NCBI RefSeq assembly: GCF_014643535.1 | Contig: NZ_BMJQ01000003.1 | Location: 62,001-126,000 of the forward strand | Origin: Aliidongia dinghuensis | Lineage (GTDB): Bacteria; Pseudomonadota; Alphaproteobacteria; ATCC43930; CGMCC-115725 | Length of the DNA: 64,000 bases | Reading direction: 5' to 3' | Shown here: piece after piece, positions 43,776 to 52,782 of the stretch | Numbering within the stretch: the first letter of the stretch is position 1 | Layout: each line of letters starts with the position of its first letter | Notes under the pieces: model-generated | What the model was told of the DNA's origin: nothing | Database searches by the model: none | The model's input: only the letters and a program-made list of their open reading frames with translations | Translations under genes and position numbers: made by a program

Positions 43776-44804
43776 ATGGCAACTCGAATCAGCCAGAACG
43801 TGAACATGCTCATGCACCGCCTCTTCGGGCCCCTCGCCGGCCTCGCCGCCTGTGCCGCCGCCTTTTGCGCGGACCCGGGTTTCGCCGCGACCGAATGCGC
43901 GCTGAAGCTGGTCGCCTCAATTCCGACGGAAGTAACGCCGGCCAACACGGTCGTCGCCAGCGTCAAGATCAACGACACGCCCGCGACGCTCAGGATCGAC
44001 ACCGGCGGCGCGACGTCCGCACTCAGCATTAAGTTCGCCGAGCGGCTGGGCATGCCGATCGAGACCATGGAAGGCGTCTACTACGGCCTGACGGGCCGGG
44101 CCCTCGACCACAAGACCCACGTGCGCGACTTACACTTGGGCGACGCCGTCAGCCACAACGCGGATTTTGCGCTGATGCCGATCGGCGGCGATGGCACCGA
44201 CGGCCGGTGGGTCGGTCTGTTCGGAGCGGACTATCTGCAGAACTATGACGTCGAATTCGATTTCGCCGGCGGCAAGATGAACCTGTTCTCGCAAGACCAT
44301 TGCGAGGGCAACGTAGTCTATTGGGCGCCCGAATTCTTCAAGAGCCCGATCCGCTACGAGCAGGGGATACTGCATCGGCCGCTGATGGAGATCGCGGTCG
44401 ACGGCCAGCGCATGCTCGCCCTCCTCGATACCGGCGCGCCCACGACCTTCATGAGCCTGGCGTCCGCCAGGGGGCGGCTCGACATTTCGACGGACACCCC
44501 CGATACGCCGAAAACTGGCCACACGATGGGCGTCGAAGGCGTGAAGCTTGATGTCTACGAGCACGTCTTCCAGACGCTGACATTCGGCGAGATCACGCTC
44601 CACAACACCAAGATGGAGATCATTCCGATCGATACCGCGGCCCACGTCGAAAAACTGGGCAGCCATCTAAAGGCAGCTTCGGAGGACGAGCCGGACGTCT
44701 ATATCGGCATGAACTTCATGAAGAAGCTGCACCTCTTCCTCGCGTACAGCGAGCACGCGATCTACTACACGATCGCACCGCCGAAGCAGGCGGCCGGACA
44801 GTAG
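43776..44804 (+). CDS. Secreted retropepsin-like aspartic protease, two-lobed
   Basis: A 342-residue protein with an N-terminal signal (hydrophobic LAGLAACAAAFCADPGFA, cleavage near GFAA) and two protease lobes, each with an Asp-Thr-Gly motif: RIDTGGATSAL (Asp75) and LLDTGAPTTFM (Asp218). The second halves carry GLFGADYLQNYDVEFDF and YIGMNFMKKLHLFLAYSE, resembling the hydrophobic-hydrophobic-Gly element of aspartic proteases. Two domains in one chain would make a pepsin-like monomer. Cys41 and Cys176 may pair. Starts at 43806 or 43812 would shorten the n-region. Neighbour of a truncated LysR gene and of an inactive paralogue. Substrate unknown. Confidence 0.82.
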   Translation: MATRISQNVNMLMHRLFGPLAGLAACAAAFCADPGFAATECALKLVASIPTEVTPANTVVASVKINDTPATLRIDTGGATSALSIKFAERLGMPIETMEGVYYGLTGRALDHKTHVRDLHLGDAVSHNADFALMPIGGDGTDGRWVGLFGADYLQNYDVEFDFAGGKMNLFSQDHCEGNVVYWAPEFFKSPIRYEQGILHRPLMEIAVDGQRMLALLDTGAPTTFMSLASARGRLDISTDTPDTPKTGHTMGVEGVKLDVYEHVFQTLTFGEITLHNTKMEIIPIDTAAHVEKLGSHLKAASEDEPDVYIGMNFMKKLHLFLAYSEHAIYYTIAPPKQAAGQ

Positions 44805-44828
44805 CCCTTTCGCCACTTCCTTCGCCGG

Positions 44829-44855
44829 AAAGGCCGACCACGCGTCGGCTTTTTT
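44829..44855 (+). terminator. Intrinsic terminator after the aspartic protease gene
   Basis: GCCGAC (44833-44838) pairs with GTCGGC (44844-44849) over the loop CACGC and is followed by six T residues (44850-44855), a classic rho-independent terminator. Confidence 0.85.
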
Positions 44856-45186
44856 CATGCCGAGAGCTTCGCAGCGCCACATTCTTGCTAGCGCAACGAT
44901 CGGTGTTTCGCTGCGCGCAAGCGCAAACTTTCCGCAGAAAATTACCGGATATCCGGACATCGGGACGCATCTCGCCAATATATCCGATTCGGACTCTTTG
45001 GAAGATCATTTCGCGATTCCGGTCGCATTGGCCGCGCTATACCGTCACCACAATGCAGAAAATCGGGTCCGATCCGGATCTATCAGGCCATTTTCCCTTT
45101 GTCGCCGCCGGTTTGCTCCCGTATATGCGGTGGAGCCCGGCCGTGAGCGCGACGGGCGTTCCTCGAGCGCGTATCGGAGCGGCCCC
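44856..45186 (+). other. Leader region of gltD
   Basis: These 331 bases hold no convincing gene. The gltD frame is open here, but the translation lacks similarity to the GltD N terminus. The part from about 44930 to 45060 is A/T-richer than its surroundings and contains a TATACC (45038-45043) that may be a -10; I see no matching -35 and no sigma54 site. Confidence 0.5.
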
Positions 45187-46617
45187 ATGGCGCAGAAGTT
45201 GTTGCAGTTCACCCGGATCGAGCAGGCCAATCCGGACAAGCGGACGGCCGAGGAGCGCCGCCACGATTTCGACGAGATCTATGCCGCCTTCGCGCCGGAT
45301 GCGGCCCGCACCCAGGCGTCGCGCTGCTCGCAATGCGGCGTGCCGTTCTGCCAGGTGCATTGCCCGCTGCATAACAACATCCCCGACTGGCTGATGCTGA
45401 CCGCCGAGGGGCGGCTCGAGGAGGCCTACGAGATCTCGTCGGCGACCAACAATTTCCCCGAGATCTGCGGCCGCATCTGCCCGCAGGACCGCCTCTGCGA
45501 AGGCAATTGCGTCATCGAGAAGGGCTTCGATTCCGTTACGATCGGCTCGGTCGAGAAATTCATCACCGACACGGCGTGGGAGCGCGGCTGGGTCAAGCCG
45601 CCCGCACCGAAGCGCGAGCTGGGATTCTCGGTCGGCATCATCGGCGCCGGCCCGGGCGGCCTCGCCGCCGCCATGGAGCTCCGGCGCAAGGGTTTCGCGG
45701 TCCATGTCTACGACCGCTACGACCGGGTCGGCGGCCTGATGATCTACGGCATCCCGAACTTCAAGCTCGACAAGGCCGTGGTCGGCCGCCGCCACGAACT
45801 GCTGGAGGCCGCCGGCATCACGTTCCACCTCAATTTCGAGGTCGGCCGCGACAAGACGCTGAGCGAGCTTCGCGCCGAACATGACGCGATCCTGATCGCG
45901 ACCGGCGTCTACAAGGCGCGCGACTTCCTGGCGCCGGGCGCCGGCCAGGACGGCATCGTCGCCGCCCTTGACTTCCTGACCGCGAGCAACCGGCGCGGCC
46001 TCGGCGACGCGGTCGACGAGATGGGCCTCGACGCCACCGGCAAGCATGTCGTCGTCATCGGCGGCGGCGACACGGCGATGGACTGCGTGCGCACCGCGGT
46101 GCGCCAGGGTGCGAAGTCGGTGAAGTGCCTTTATCGCCGCGACCGCCGCAACATGCCGGGCTCGCAGCGCGAGGTGAGTCACGCTGAAGAGGAAGGCGTC
46201 GAGTTCGTCTGGCTGACCGCGCCCGACGCGTTCCTCGGCAACGGCACGGTAACGGGTGTGCGCGCCCACTCGATCCACCTGGGCGTCGCGGACTCCTCGG
46301 GCCGGCAGATCCCGCAGACGGTCGAGGGCAGTGCCGTCACGATCGAGGCCGATCTCGTGATCAAGGCACTGGGCTTCGACCCGGAAGACGTGCCGACGCT
46401 GTTCCAGGCGCCGGAGCTGGCGGTGAGCCGCTGGGGCACGATCAAGGTCGACCATCGCACGCTCATGACCAGCATCGACGGCGTGTTCGCCGCCGGCGAC
46501 ATCGTGCGCGGCGCGTCGCTCGTCGTCTGGGCGATCCGCGACGGCCGCGACGCCGCCCAGTCGATCGCCCGCTACATCCTCGACAAGCAGGGCGCGGCCG
46601 TCGCCGCCGCCGAGTGA
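45187..46617 (+). CDS. gltD: Glutamate synthase (NADPH) small subunit
   Basis: Takes electrons from NADPH through FAD to the iron-sulfur centres of glutamate synthase. The 476-residue protein has the N-terminal cysteine clusters RCSQCGVPFCQVHCPLHNNIPDWL and EICGRICPQDRLCEGNCV that hold two 4Fe-4S centres, the FAD-binding GIIGAGPGGLAAAMELRRKGF, GGLMIYGIPNFKLDK, the NADPH-binding VVVIGGGDTAMDCVRTA, and FAAGDIVRGASLVVWAI at the end. It precedes gltB, overlapping or abutting it, so both subunits are made together. Confidence 0.97.
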   Translation: MAQKLLQFTRIEQANPDKRTAEERRHDFDEIYAAFAPDAARTQASRCSQCGVPFCQVHCPLHNNIPDWLMLTAEGRLEEAYEISSATNNFPEICGRICPQDRLCEGNCVIEKGFDSVTIGSVEKFITDTAWERGWVKPPAPKRELGFSVGIIGAGPGGLAAAMELRRKGFAVHVYDRYDRVGGLMIYGIPNFKLDKAVVGRRHELLEAAGITFHLNFEVGRDKTLSELRAEHDAILIATGVYKARDFLAPGAGQDGIVAALDFLTASNRRGLGDAVDEMGLDATGKHVVVIGGGDTAMDCVRTAVRQGAKSVKCLYRRDRRNMPGSQREVSHAEEEGVEFVWLTAPDAFLGNGTVTGVRAHSIHLGVADSSGRQIPQTVEGSAVTIEADLVIKALGFDPEDVPTLFQAPELAVSRWGTIKVDHRTLMTSIDGVFAAGDIVRGASLVVWAIRDGRDAAQSIARYILDKQGAAVAAAE

Positions 46618-46631
46618 AGGAGCCCGCCCCC

Positions 46632-49600
46632 ATGTCCCATGAGATCGACCCGATGTCCGGCATCGAAAGCGGCGAGGCCTTCGCGCTCAATTATCAGCTC
46701 AATGCCGCGCGGCTCGCCGCCGACGGGCTCTACGACCCCAAGGACGAGCACGACGCCTGCGGTGTCGGCCTCGTCGCGGCCATCGACGGCAAGCCCCGGC
46801 GCGCCGTCGTCGAGGCGGCGATCCAGGCGCTGAAGGCGATCTGGCATCGCGGCGCCGTCGACGCCGACGGCAAGACCGGCGACGGCGCCGGCATCCATGT
46901 CCAGATCCCCGACGCGTTCTTCCGCGCGCACGTCGCCCGCTCCGGCTCGAGCGAGGCGCGCGACCTGCCGCTCGCCGTCGGCATGGTGTTCCTGCCGCGC
47001 ACCGACCTCGACGGCCAGGAGCGCGCCCGCGCCATCGTCGAGACCGAGATCCTGGCCTTCGGCTACGCCATCTACGGCTGGCGCCAGGTGCCGGTGAACA
47101 TCGACGTCATCGGCGAGAAGGCGAACGCGACCCGGCCCGAGATCGAGCAGATCATCATCGGCAACCCGAAGGGCACCAGCGCCGAGGAGTTCGAGCGCGA
47201 CCTCTATATCCTGCGCCGGCGCATCGAGAAGCGGGTGATCGCCGACCAATTGCGCGACTTCTACATCTGCTCCTTGAGCGCCAACTCGGTCATCTACAAG
47301 GGCATGTTCCTGGCGGAGCAGGTGACCGCCTTCTATCCGGACCTGTTGGACCCGCGCTTCGAATCCGCCTTCGCGATCTATCACCAGCGCTATTCGACCA
47401 ACACATTCCCGACCTGGCCCCTGGCCCAGCCGTTCCGCATGCTGGCGCACAACGGCGAGATCAACACGCTACGCGGCAACGTCAACTGGATGAAGAGCCA
47501 CGAGACGCGCATGGCGAGCCCGGCGTTCGAGGGCTACATCGAGGACATCAAGCCAGTCGTCCAGGCCGCGGGCTCTGACTCGGCGGCGCTCGACAATGTG
47601 TTCGAGCTGCTGTCGCGCTCGGGCCGGCCGCTGCCGATGGTCAAGGCGCTGATGGTGCCGGAAGCCTGGTCGGGGCGCGAGCAGATGCCGAAGGCGCATC
47701 GCGACCTCTATTCCTACTGCAATTCCGTGATGGAGCCGTGGGACGGTCCGGCGGCGCTCGCCATGACCGACGGCCGCTGGGTGCTGGGGGCGACCGACCG
47801 CAACGGGCTCCGGCCGATGCGCTATTGCATCACGACGGACGGGCTGCTCATCACCGGGTCCGAGACCGGCATGGTGCGCGTCGAGGAGGCGAACATCGTC
47901 GAGAAGGGCCGGCTTGGGCCCGGCCAGATGCTGGGCGTCGACCTGCGTAGCGGCAAGCTCTACCGCGACGACGCGCTCAAGGACCTGATGTGCCAGGACC
48001 GGCCGTTCTCGCAGTGGGTCAAGAACATCACCGTGCTCGACAGCCTGATCAAGCAGGGCGGCCCCGAGGCGGCGGAGTTCGACGGCGACGAGCTGCGCCG
48101 GCGCCAGGTTGCCATGGGCTGGTCGATGGAGGATCTGGAGCTGATCCTGCAGCCCATGACCGAGGAGGGCAAGGAAGCGGTGGGATCCATGGGCGACGAC
48201 ACGCCGCTCGCCGTGCTGTCCGACCAGTACCGCGGGCTGCATCATTTCTTCCGGCAGAATTTCAGCCAGGTGACCAATCCGCCGATCGACTCGCTCAGGG
48301 AGCGGCGGGTCATGACGCTCATCACGCGCCTCGGCAACCTCGGCAACATCCTCGACGAGGACGCGAGCCAGTGCCGGCTGCTGCAGCTGGCCTCGCCGGT
48401 GCTGACCAACGCCGAATTCAAGGCGATGCGCGACTACATGGGCGCGTCGGCGACCGAGATCGATTGCACGTTCGAGGTGCCGACGGACGGCGCCACCTCG
48501 AGCGAGAAGGTGCTGCGCGACGCGATCGAGCGGATCGAGCGCGAGGCCGAGGACGCGGTGCGCGGCGGCTGCAACCACGTCATTCTGTCCGACAAGGCGA
48601 CGAGCGCCGGCCGGGCCGCGATCCCGATGATCCTCGCGACCGGCGCCGTGCACAGCCATCTGGTGCGCCAGCAGCTCCGCACCTTCACGTCGCTCACCGT
48701 CCGCTCGGCCGAATGCCTCGACGTGCATTATTTCGCCGTGCTGATCGGCGTCGGCGCCACGACGGTCAACGCCTATCTGGCCGAGGAGACGATCGCCGAC
48801 CGGCATCGCCGCGGCCTCTTGCCCAACATCCGGCTCGAGGATGCGCTCGCCCGCTACAAGAAGGCGCTCGACGACGGGCTCTTGAAGATCATGTCCAAGA
48901 TGGGCATCGCGGTCATCTCCTCATACCGCGGCGCCTATAATTTCGAGGCGGTCGGGCTCTCGCGCTCGCTCGTCGCCGAATTCTTCCCGGGCATGACCTC
49001 GAAGATCTCGGGCATCGGCCTCCAGGGCATCCAGTTGAAGACGCTCGAGGCGCATATGCGCGCCTATGCCGAGGACTTCATCGCGCTCCCGGTCGGCGGC
49101 TTCTACCGCTACCGGCGCGGCGGCGAGAAGCATGCCTTCGAAGGCAACATGATCCACCTGCTGCAGACCGCGGTCGCCAAGGATTCCTACGCGACCTTCA
49201 AGAAATACAGCGAGGCGATCCGCAAGCAGCCGCCGATCAACCTGCGCGACTTGCTCGACTTCAACTACAAGCAGCCGGCGGTCTCGCTCGACGAGGTCGA
49301 ATCGATCACCGAGATCAGGAAGCGCCTGGTCTCGCCCGGCATCTCGCTGGGCGCGCTGGGGCCTGAGGCGCACGAGACGCTGTCGATCGCCATGAACCGG
49401 ATCGGCGCCAAGTCGGACTCGGGTGAAGGCGGCGAGGATCCGGCACGCTACAAGCCGCGGCTCAACGGCGACAATGCCGCGTCCGCGATCAAGCAGGTGG
49501 CGTCCGCCCGGTTCGGCGTCACGGCCGAGTATCTCAACAACTGCCGCGAGCTCGAGATCAAAGTTGCCCAGGGCGCCAAGCCCGGCGAAGGCGGCCAGTT

Positions 49601-51200
49601 GCCCGGCTTCAAGGTCGACAGCATGATCGCAAAGCTCCGGCACGCGACCGAGGGCGTGGCGCTCATCTCGCCGCCGCCGCATCACGACATCTATTCGATC
49701 GAGGATCTGGCGCAGCTCATCTACGACCTGAAGCAGATCAACCCGGACGCCAAGGTCACGGTCAAGCTGGTCGCCCGCTCCGGCATCGGCACGATTGCGG
49801 CCGGCGTCGCCAAGGCCAAGGCCGACGTCATCCTGATCTCGGGCCACACCGGCGGCACCGGCGCCAGCCCGCAGAGCTCGATCAAGCATGCCGGCATTCC
49901 GTGGGAGATGGGCCTGGCCGAGGCGCACCAGGTGCTGGTGCTGAACCGGCTCAGGCATCGCGTGCGACTGCGCACCGACGGCGGCATCAAGACCGGCCGC
50001 GACGTGGTGATCGCCGCCATGCTGGGTGCCGAGGAATTCGGCCTCGGCACGGCCTCGCTCGTCGCCATGGGCTGCATCCTGGTGCGGCAGTGCCACTCCA
50101 ACACCTGCCCTGTCGGCATCTGCACCCAGGACCCGGCGCTGCGCGAGAAGTTCGAGGGCTCGCCGGAAAAGGTCGTGAACCTGTTCAGCTTCGTCGCCGA
50201 AGAGGTGCGCGAGATCCTGGCCTCGCTCGGCGCCCGCTCGCTGAACGAGATCATCGGCCGCACCGACCTGCTAGCGCAGGTCAACCGCGGCTGGGCGCAT
50301 CTCGACGACCTGGACCTGAACCCGATCCTGTCCCAGGCCGACCCGGGCGACTATCCGCGCTACTGCACGCTCGAGGGCCGCAACGAGGTGCCGGACACGC
50401 TCGACGCCCAGATGCTGCAGGACGCCAAGGCGCTGTTCGAGCTCGGCGAGAAGATGCAGCTGACCTACAACACGCGGAACACCCAGCGCGCCATCGGCAC
50501 GCGGCTGTCCTCGATGATCACCCGCAAGTTCGGCCAGACCGGGCTGCAGCCGGGCCATATCACGGTCCGGCTCCGCGGCTCGGCCGGCCAGTCGCTGGGC
50601 GCCTTCGCGGTGCAGGGCCTGAAGCTCGAAGTGGTCGGTGACGCCAACGACTATGTCGGCAAGGGCCTCTCGGGCGGCACGATCGTCATCCGGCCGATGA
50701 CCTCGAGCCCGCTCGCGACCAACGAGAACACGATCATCGGCAATACGGTGCTCTATGGTGCCACCTCCGGTCGCCTATTCGCGGCGGGCCAGGCCGGCGA
50801 GCGCTTCGCCGTGCGCAACTCGGGTGCCGAGGTCGTGGTCGAGGGCTGCGGCTCCAACGGCTGCGAGTACATGACCGGCGGGGTCGCGGTCATCCTGGGC
50901 CGGGTCGGCGAGAATTTCGGCGCCGGCATGACCGGCGGCATGGCCTTCGTCTACGACCCGCAGAACCGGCTCTCGAGCCTGATCAACCCGGAGACGATCG
51001 GGCTGCATCGGATCGAGACCGAGCATTGGGCGACGGTGCTCGAAAGCCTGATCCGCACCCACGTGACGGAGACCCAGTCGCGCTTCGCCGAGCAGATCCT
51101 GAACGACTGGGCCCGCGAGCTCAGCCACTTCTGGCACGTCGTGCCCAAGGAGATGCTGCACCGGCTGGAGCAGCCGGTCTCGGCGGTCGCGGCGGAGTAA
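46632..51200 (+). CDS. gltB: Glutamate synthase (NADPH) large subunit
   Basis: Makes glutamate from glutamine and 2-oxoglutarate. The 1522-residue protein begins with a short propeptide before the Ntn catalytic cysteine in DACGVGLVAAIDGKPRR, continues with the class II glutaminase domain (HQRYSTNTFPTWPLAQPFR), a central domain, the FMN-binding synthase domain (SKISGIGLQGIQLKTLEAH, GHTGGTGASP), the 3Fe-4S cysteine cluster CILVRQCHSNTCPVGIC and the C-terminal beta-helix (GGTIVIRPM...). GTG at 46614 overlaps the gltD stop; AAGGAG at 46617-46622 favours ATG at 46632. Confidence 0.97.
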   Translation: MSHEIDPMSGIESGEAFALNYQLNAARLAADGLYDPKDEHDACGVGLVAAIDGKPRRAVVEAAIQALKAIWHRGAVDADGKTGDGAGIHVQIPDAFFRAHVARSGSSEARDLPLAVGMVFLPRTDLDGQERARAIVETEILAFGYAIYGWRQVPVNIDVIGEKANATRPEIEQIIIGNPKGTSAEEFERDLYILRRRIEKRVIADQLRDFYICSLSANSVIYKGMFLAEQVTAFYPDLLDPRFESAFAIYHQRYSTNTFPTWPLAQPFRMLAHNGEINTLRGNVNWMKSHETRMASPAFEGYIEDIKPVVQAAGSDSAALDNVFELLSRSGRPLPMVKALMVPEAWSGREQMPKAHRDLYSYCNSVMEPWDGPAALAMTDGRWVLGATDRNGLRPMRYCITTDGLLITGSETGMVRVEEANIVEKGRLGPGQMLGVDLRSGKLYRDDALKDLMCQDRPFSQWVKNITVLDSLIKQGGPEAAEFDGDELRRRQVAMGWSMEDLELILQPMTEEGKEAVGSMGDDTPLAVLSDQYRGLHHFFRQNFSQVTNPPIDSLRERRVMTLITRLGNLGNILDEDASQCRLLQLASPVLTNAEFKAMRDYMGASATEIDCTFEVPTDGATSSEKVLRDAIERIEREAEDAVRGGCNHVILSDKATSAGRAAIPMILATGAVHSHLVRQQLRTFTSLTVRSAECLDVHYFAVLIGVGATTVNAYLAEETIADRHRRGLLPNIRLEDALARYKKALDDGLLKIMSKMGIAVISSYRGAYNFEAVGLSRSLVAEFFPGMTSKISGIGLQGIQLKTLEAHMRAYAEDFIALPVGGFYRYRRGGEKHAFEGNMIHLLQTAVAKDSYATFKKYSEAIRKQPPINLRDLLDFNYKQPAVSLDEVESITEIRKRLVSPGISLGALGPEAHETLSIAMNRIGAKSDSGEGGEDPARYKPRLNGDNAASAIKQVASARFGVTAEYLNNCRELEIKVAQGAKPGEGGQLPGFKVDSMIAKLRHATEGVALISPPPHHDIYSIEDLAQLIYDLKQINPDAKVTVKLVARSGIGTIAAGVAKAKADVILISGHTGGTGASPQSSIKHAGIPWEMGLAEAHQVLVLNRLRHRVRLRTDGGIKTGRDVVIAAMLGAEEFGLGTASLVAMGCILVRQCHSNTCPVGICTQDPALREKFEGSPEKVVNLFSFVAEEVREILASLGARSLNEIIGRTDLLAQVNRGWAHLDDLDLNPILSQADPGDYPRYCTLEGRNEVPDTLDAQMLQDAKALFELGEKMQLTYNTRNTQRAIGTRLSSMITRKFGQTGLQPGHITVRLRGSAGQSLGAFAVQGLKLEVVGDANDYVGKGLSGGTIVIRPMTSSPLATNENTIIGNTVLYGATSGRLFAAGQAGERFAVRNSGAEVVVEGCGSNGCEYMTGGVAVILGRVGENFGAGMTGGMAFVYDPQNRLSSLINPETIGLHRIETEHWATVLESLIRTHVTETQSRFAEQILNDWARELSHFWHVVPKEMLHRLEQPVSAVAAE

Positions 51201-51207
51201 CCGAGGC

Positions 51208-51242
51208 GAAACGGGCGATGGGTGCACCCCATCGCCCGTTTC
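51208..51242. terminator. Bidirectional hairpin between gltB and phosphoesterase gene
   Basis: GAAACGGGCGATGGG (51208-51222) and CCCATCGCCCGTTTC (51228-51242) form a perfect 15-bp stem with the loop TGCAC between two convergent genes. Confidence 0.8.
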
Positions 51243-51243
51243 C

Positions 51244-52671
51244 TCACAGCGTCCCGATGAACGCCTTCACCTGGGCCTCGATATAGCTGCCCGCCGCCTC
51301 GACGGTCTCGCACGCCGGCGCCGTCGGCGCGATCGCCTGCTTTTCCAGGTCCGCGATATAGTCGGGGATCGGCGTCGAGGTGGGCGGCAGATGGGCTGCG
51401 AGCGCGCACAGGCTCTTCTGCAGATCGTTCGTCGGCCGCTGCACCGCTTCGGCGATTTCGCCGGCGCTCGGCACGAGGTCGGGCGGCGTGATCGTCTCGG
51501 GGCCGCCGTTGGTTGGCTCGGCGAGGCTGAGCGCGCCCAGGAGGTCTGGCGCCGCCGCATCGCGCCCGGTCAAGGGTCCGCTCAAGCCCCATAGGTTGGT
51601 CAGCGTCTTGATGATCGACGAGTGGTCGAACGGCAGCGTTCCGCTTGTCGGCCGCACGATCGAGCCGGCCGGGATATAGGGCGATACGATCACGGCCGGG
51701 ACGCGGACGCCGTAGCGGTCGAAGGCGAAGCCGTCCGGCGTCGGACCGCCCGGCGGAGGCGCTTCCGGCGGCGCCACATGGTCGTAGCAGCCGCCGTGCT
51801 CGTCATAGGTCACGATGAACAGCGTGCTTTCCCAATTCGGGCCGCTGCGCAAGGCGTTGTAGACCGTGGCGATCAGCTGCTCGCCGTAATGCACATTGTG
51901 CGGCGGATGCTCGTCGTTCGCAATGAGCTGCAGCAGGCTGCTCGAGAGATAGCGCGGCTCGATGAAGCTGTAATTCGGCAGGTTTCCGGCCGCGGCATCC
52001 TTGACGAATTCCTCCTCGAACGGCCGGAAGTTGAGCGCGCCCGACTCCCAGACGTTCGCGAGCGTCGCCGATTGCGGCATGTCGTGGAAATAGATCCGCC
52101 AGCTCTTCTGTTTCTCGTCCAAGAGCTCGTAGATCGATTTCATGCAGTAGGGGAAATGCGGCGGCAGGTTGTTGACGTAGCCGGCGGCGGTCGCGGTGTG
52201 GACGAAGAACCGGTTCGGCCAGGTCTGGCACGGCGCCGACGCGTGCCAGGTGTCGGAAACGCCGAACGCGTTCGCAAGCGCGCTGATGACCGGCACCTGG
52301 TCGGGCGTGAAGTAGTGCATCACGGCGTTGATATTGGCAGCAGCGACGCCGCTCTGCCCCGCATAGTTGATGACGAACCCGTCCATCTTGGGCGTGCCGG
52401 TCGTCGGCTGCCCAGCGCCGAACAGCTGGACGTTCATATCTTGGGCAAAGAACTCGCCCGGATCGGGATTCGGGATGGACATGGTCGCGGGATCGGTGCC
52501 CGGCTGGTTCCAGACCGGCACCGGCGGCAGCCCCGCGCCCGGCTGCGGATTGGTTTCGTCGCCGGTCAGGCCGCGGTAATCAGGATCGCCGGGCTTCAGC
52601 CAGCCCAGCATGCAGTCGAACGACCGGTTCTCGAGCATGAGAACGACGACATGGTCTATCTGAGGCGGCAT
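51244..52671 (-). CDS. Phospholipase C/acid phosphatase-type phosphoesterase
   Basis: A 475-residue protein of the phosphoesterase family (pfam04185). Motifs visible: DHVVVLMLENRSFDCMLGWL at the very N terminus, which holds the conserved Glu-Asn and nearby Asp, then DTWHASAPCQTWPNRFF, IEPRYLSSS, FIVTYDEHGGCYDHV with metal-binding Asp/Glu/His and RVPAVIVSPYIPAG. Most relatives are exported through Tat or Sec, but this one begins almost at the catalytic motif with no signal peptide. GGGGAG eight bases before 52671 supports that start, although the frame is open to 52743. Substrate unknown. Confidence 0.88.
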   Translation of the reverse strand: MPPQIDHVVVLMLENRSFDCMLGWLKPGDPDYRGLTGDETNPQPGAGLPPVPVWNQPGTDPATMSIPNPDPGEFFAQDMNVQLFGAGQPTTGTPKMDGFVINYAGQSGVAAANINAVMHYFTPDQVPVISALANAFGVSDTWHASAPCQTWPNRFFVHTATAAGYVNNLPPHFPYCMKSIYELLDEKQKSWRIYFHDMPQSATLANVWESGALNFRPFEEEFVKDAAAGNLPNYSFIEPRYLSSSLLQLIANDEHPPHNVHYGEQLIATVYNALRSGPNWESTLFIVTYDEHGGCYDHVAPPEAPPPGGPTPDGFAFDRYGVRVPAVIVSPYIPAGSIVRPTSGTLPFDHSSIIKTLTNLWGLSGPLTGRDAAAPDLLGALSLAEPTNGGPETITPPDLVPSAGEIAEAVQRPTNDLQKSLCALAAHLPPTSTPIPDYIADLEKQAIAPTAPACETVEAAGSYIEAQVKAFIGTL

Positions 52672-52782
52672 CGCTGACTCCCCCCGGGGAAACAACCGAA
52701 CACTAGATTTGCGTGCATCGCGGAATTGACTACACGCTATCATGGAACGGCACGCCGGGCACTCCTGCCATGCCGCCGGCGC

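Noticed and set aside
44857..45186. N-terminal extension of GltD by 110 residues
   Set aside because: The translation has no similarity to GltD, begins inside the terminator of the previous gene, and the conserved protein starts at 45187.
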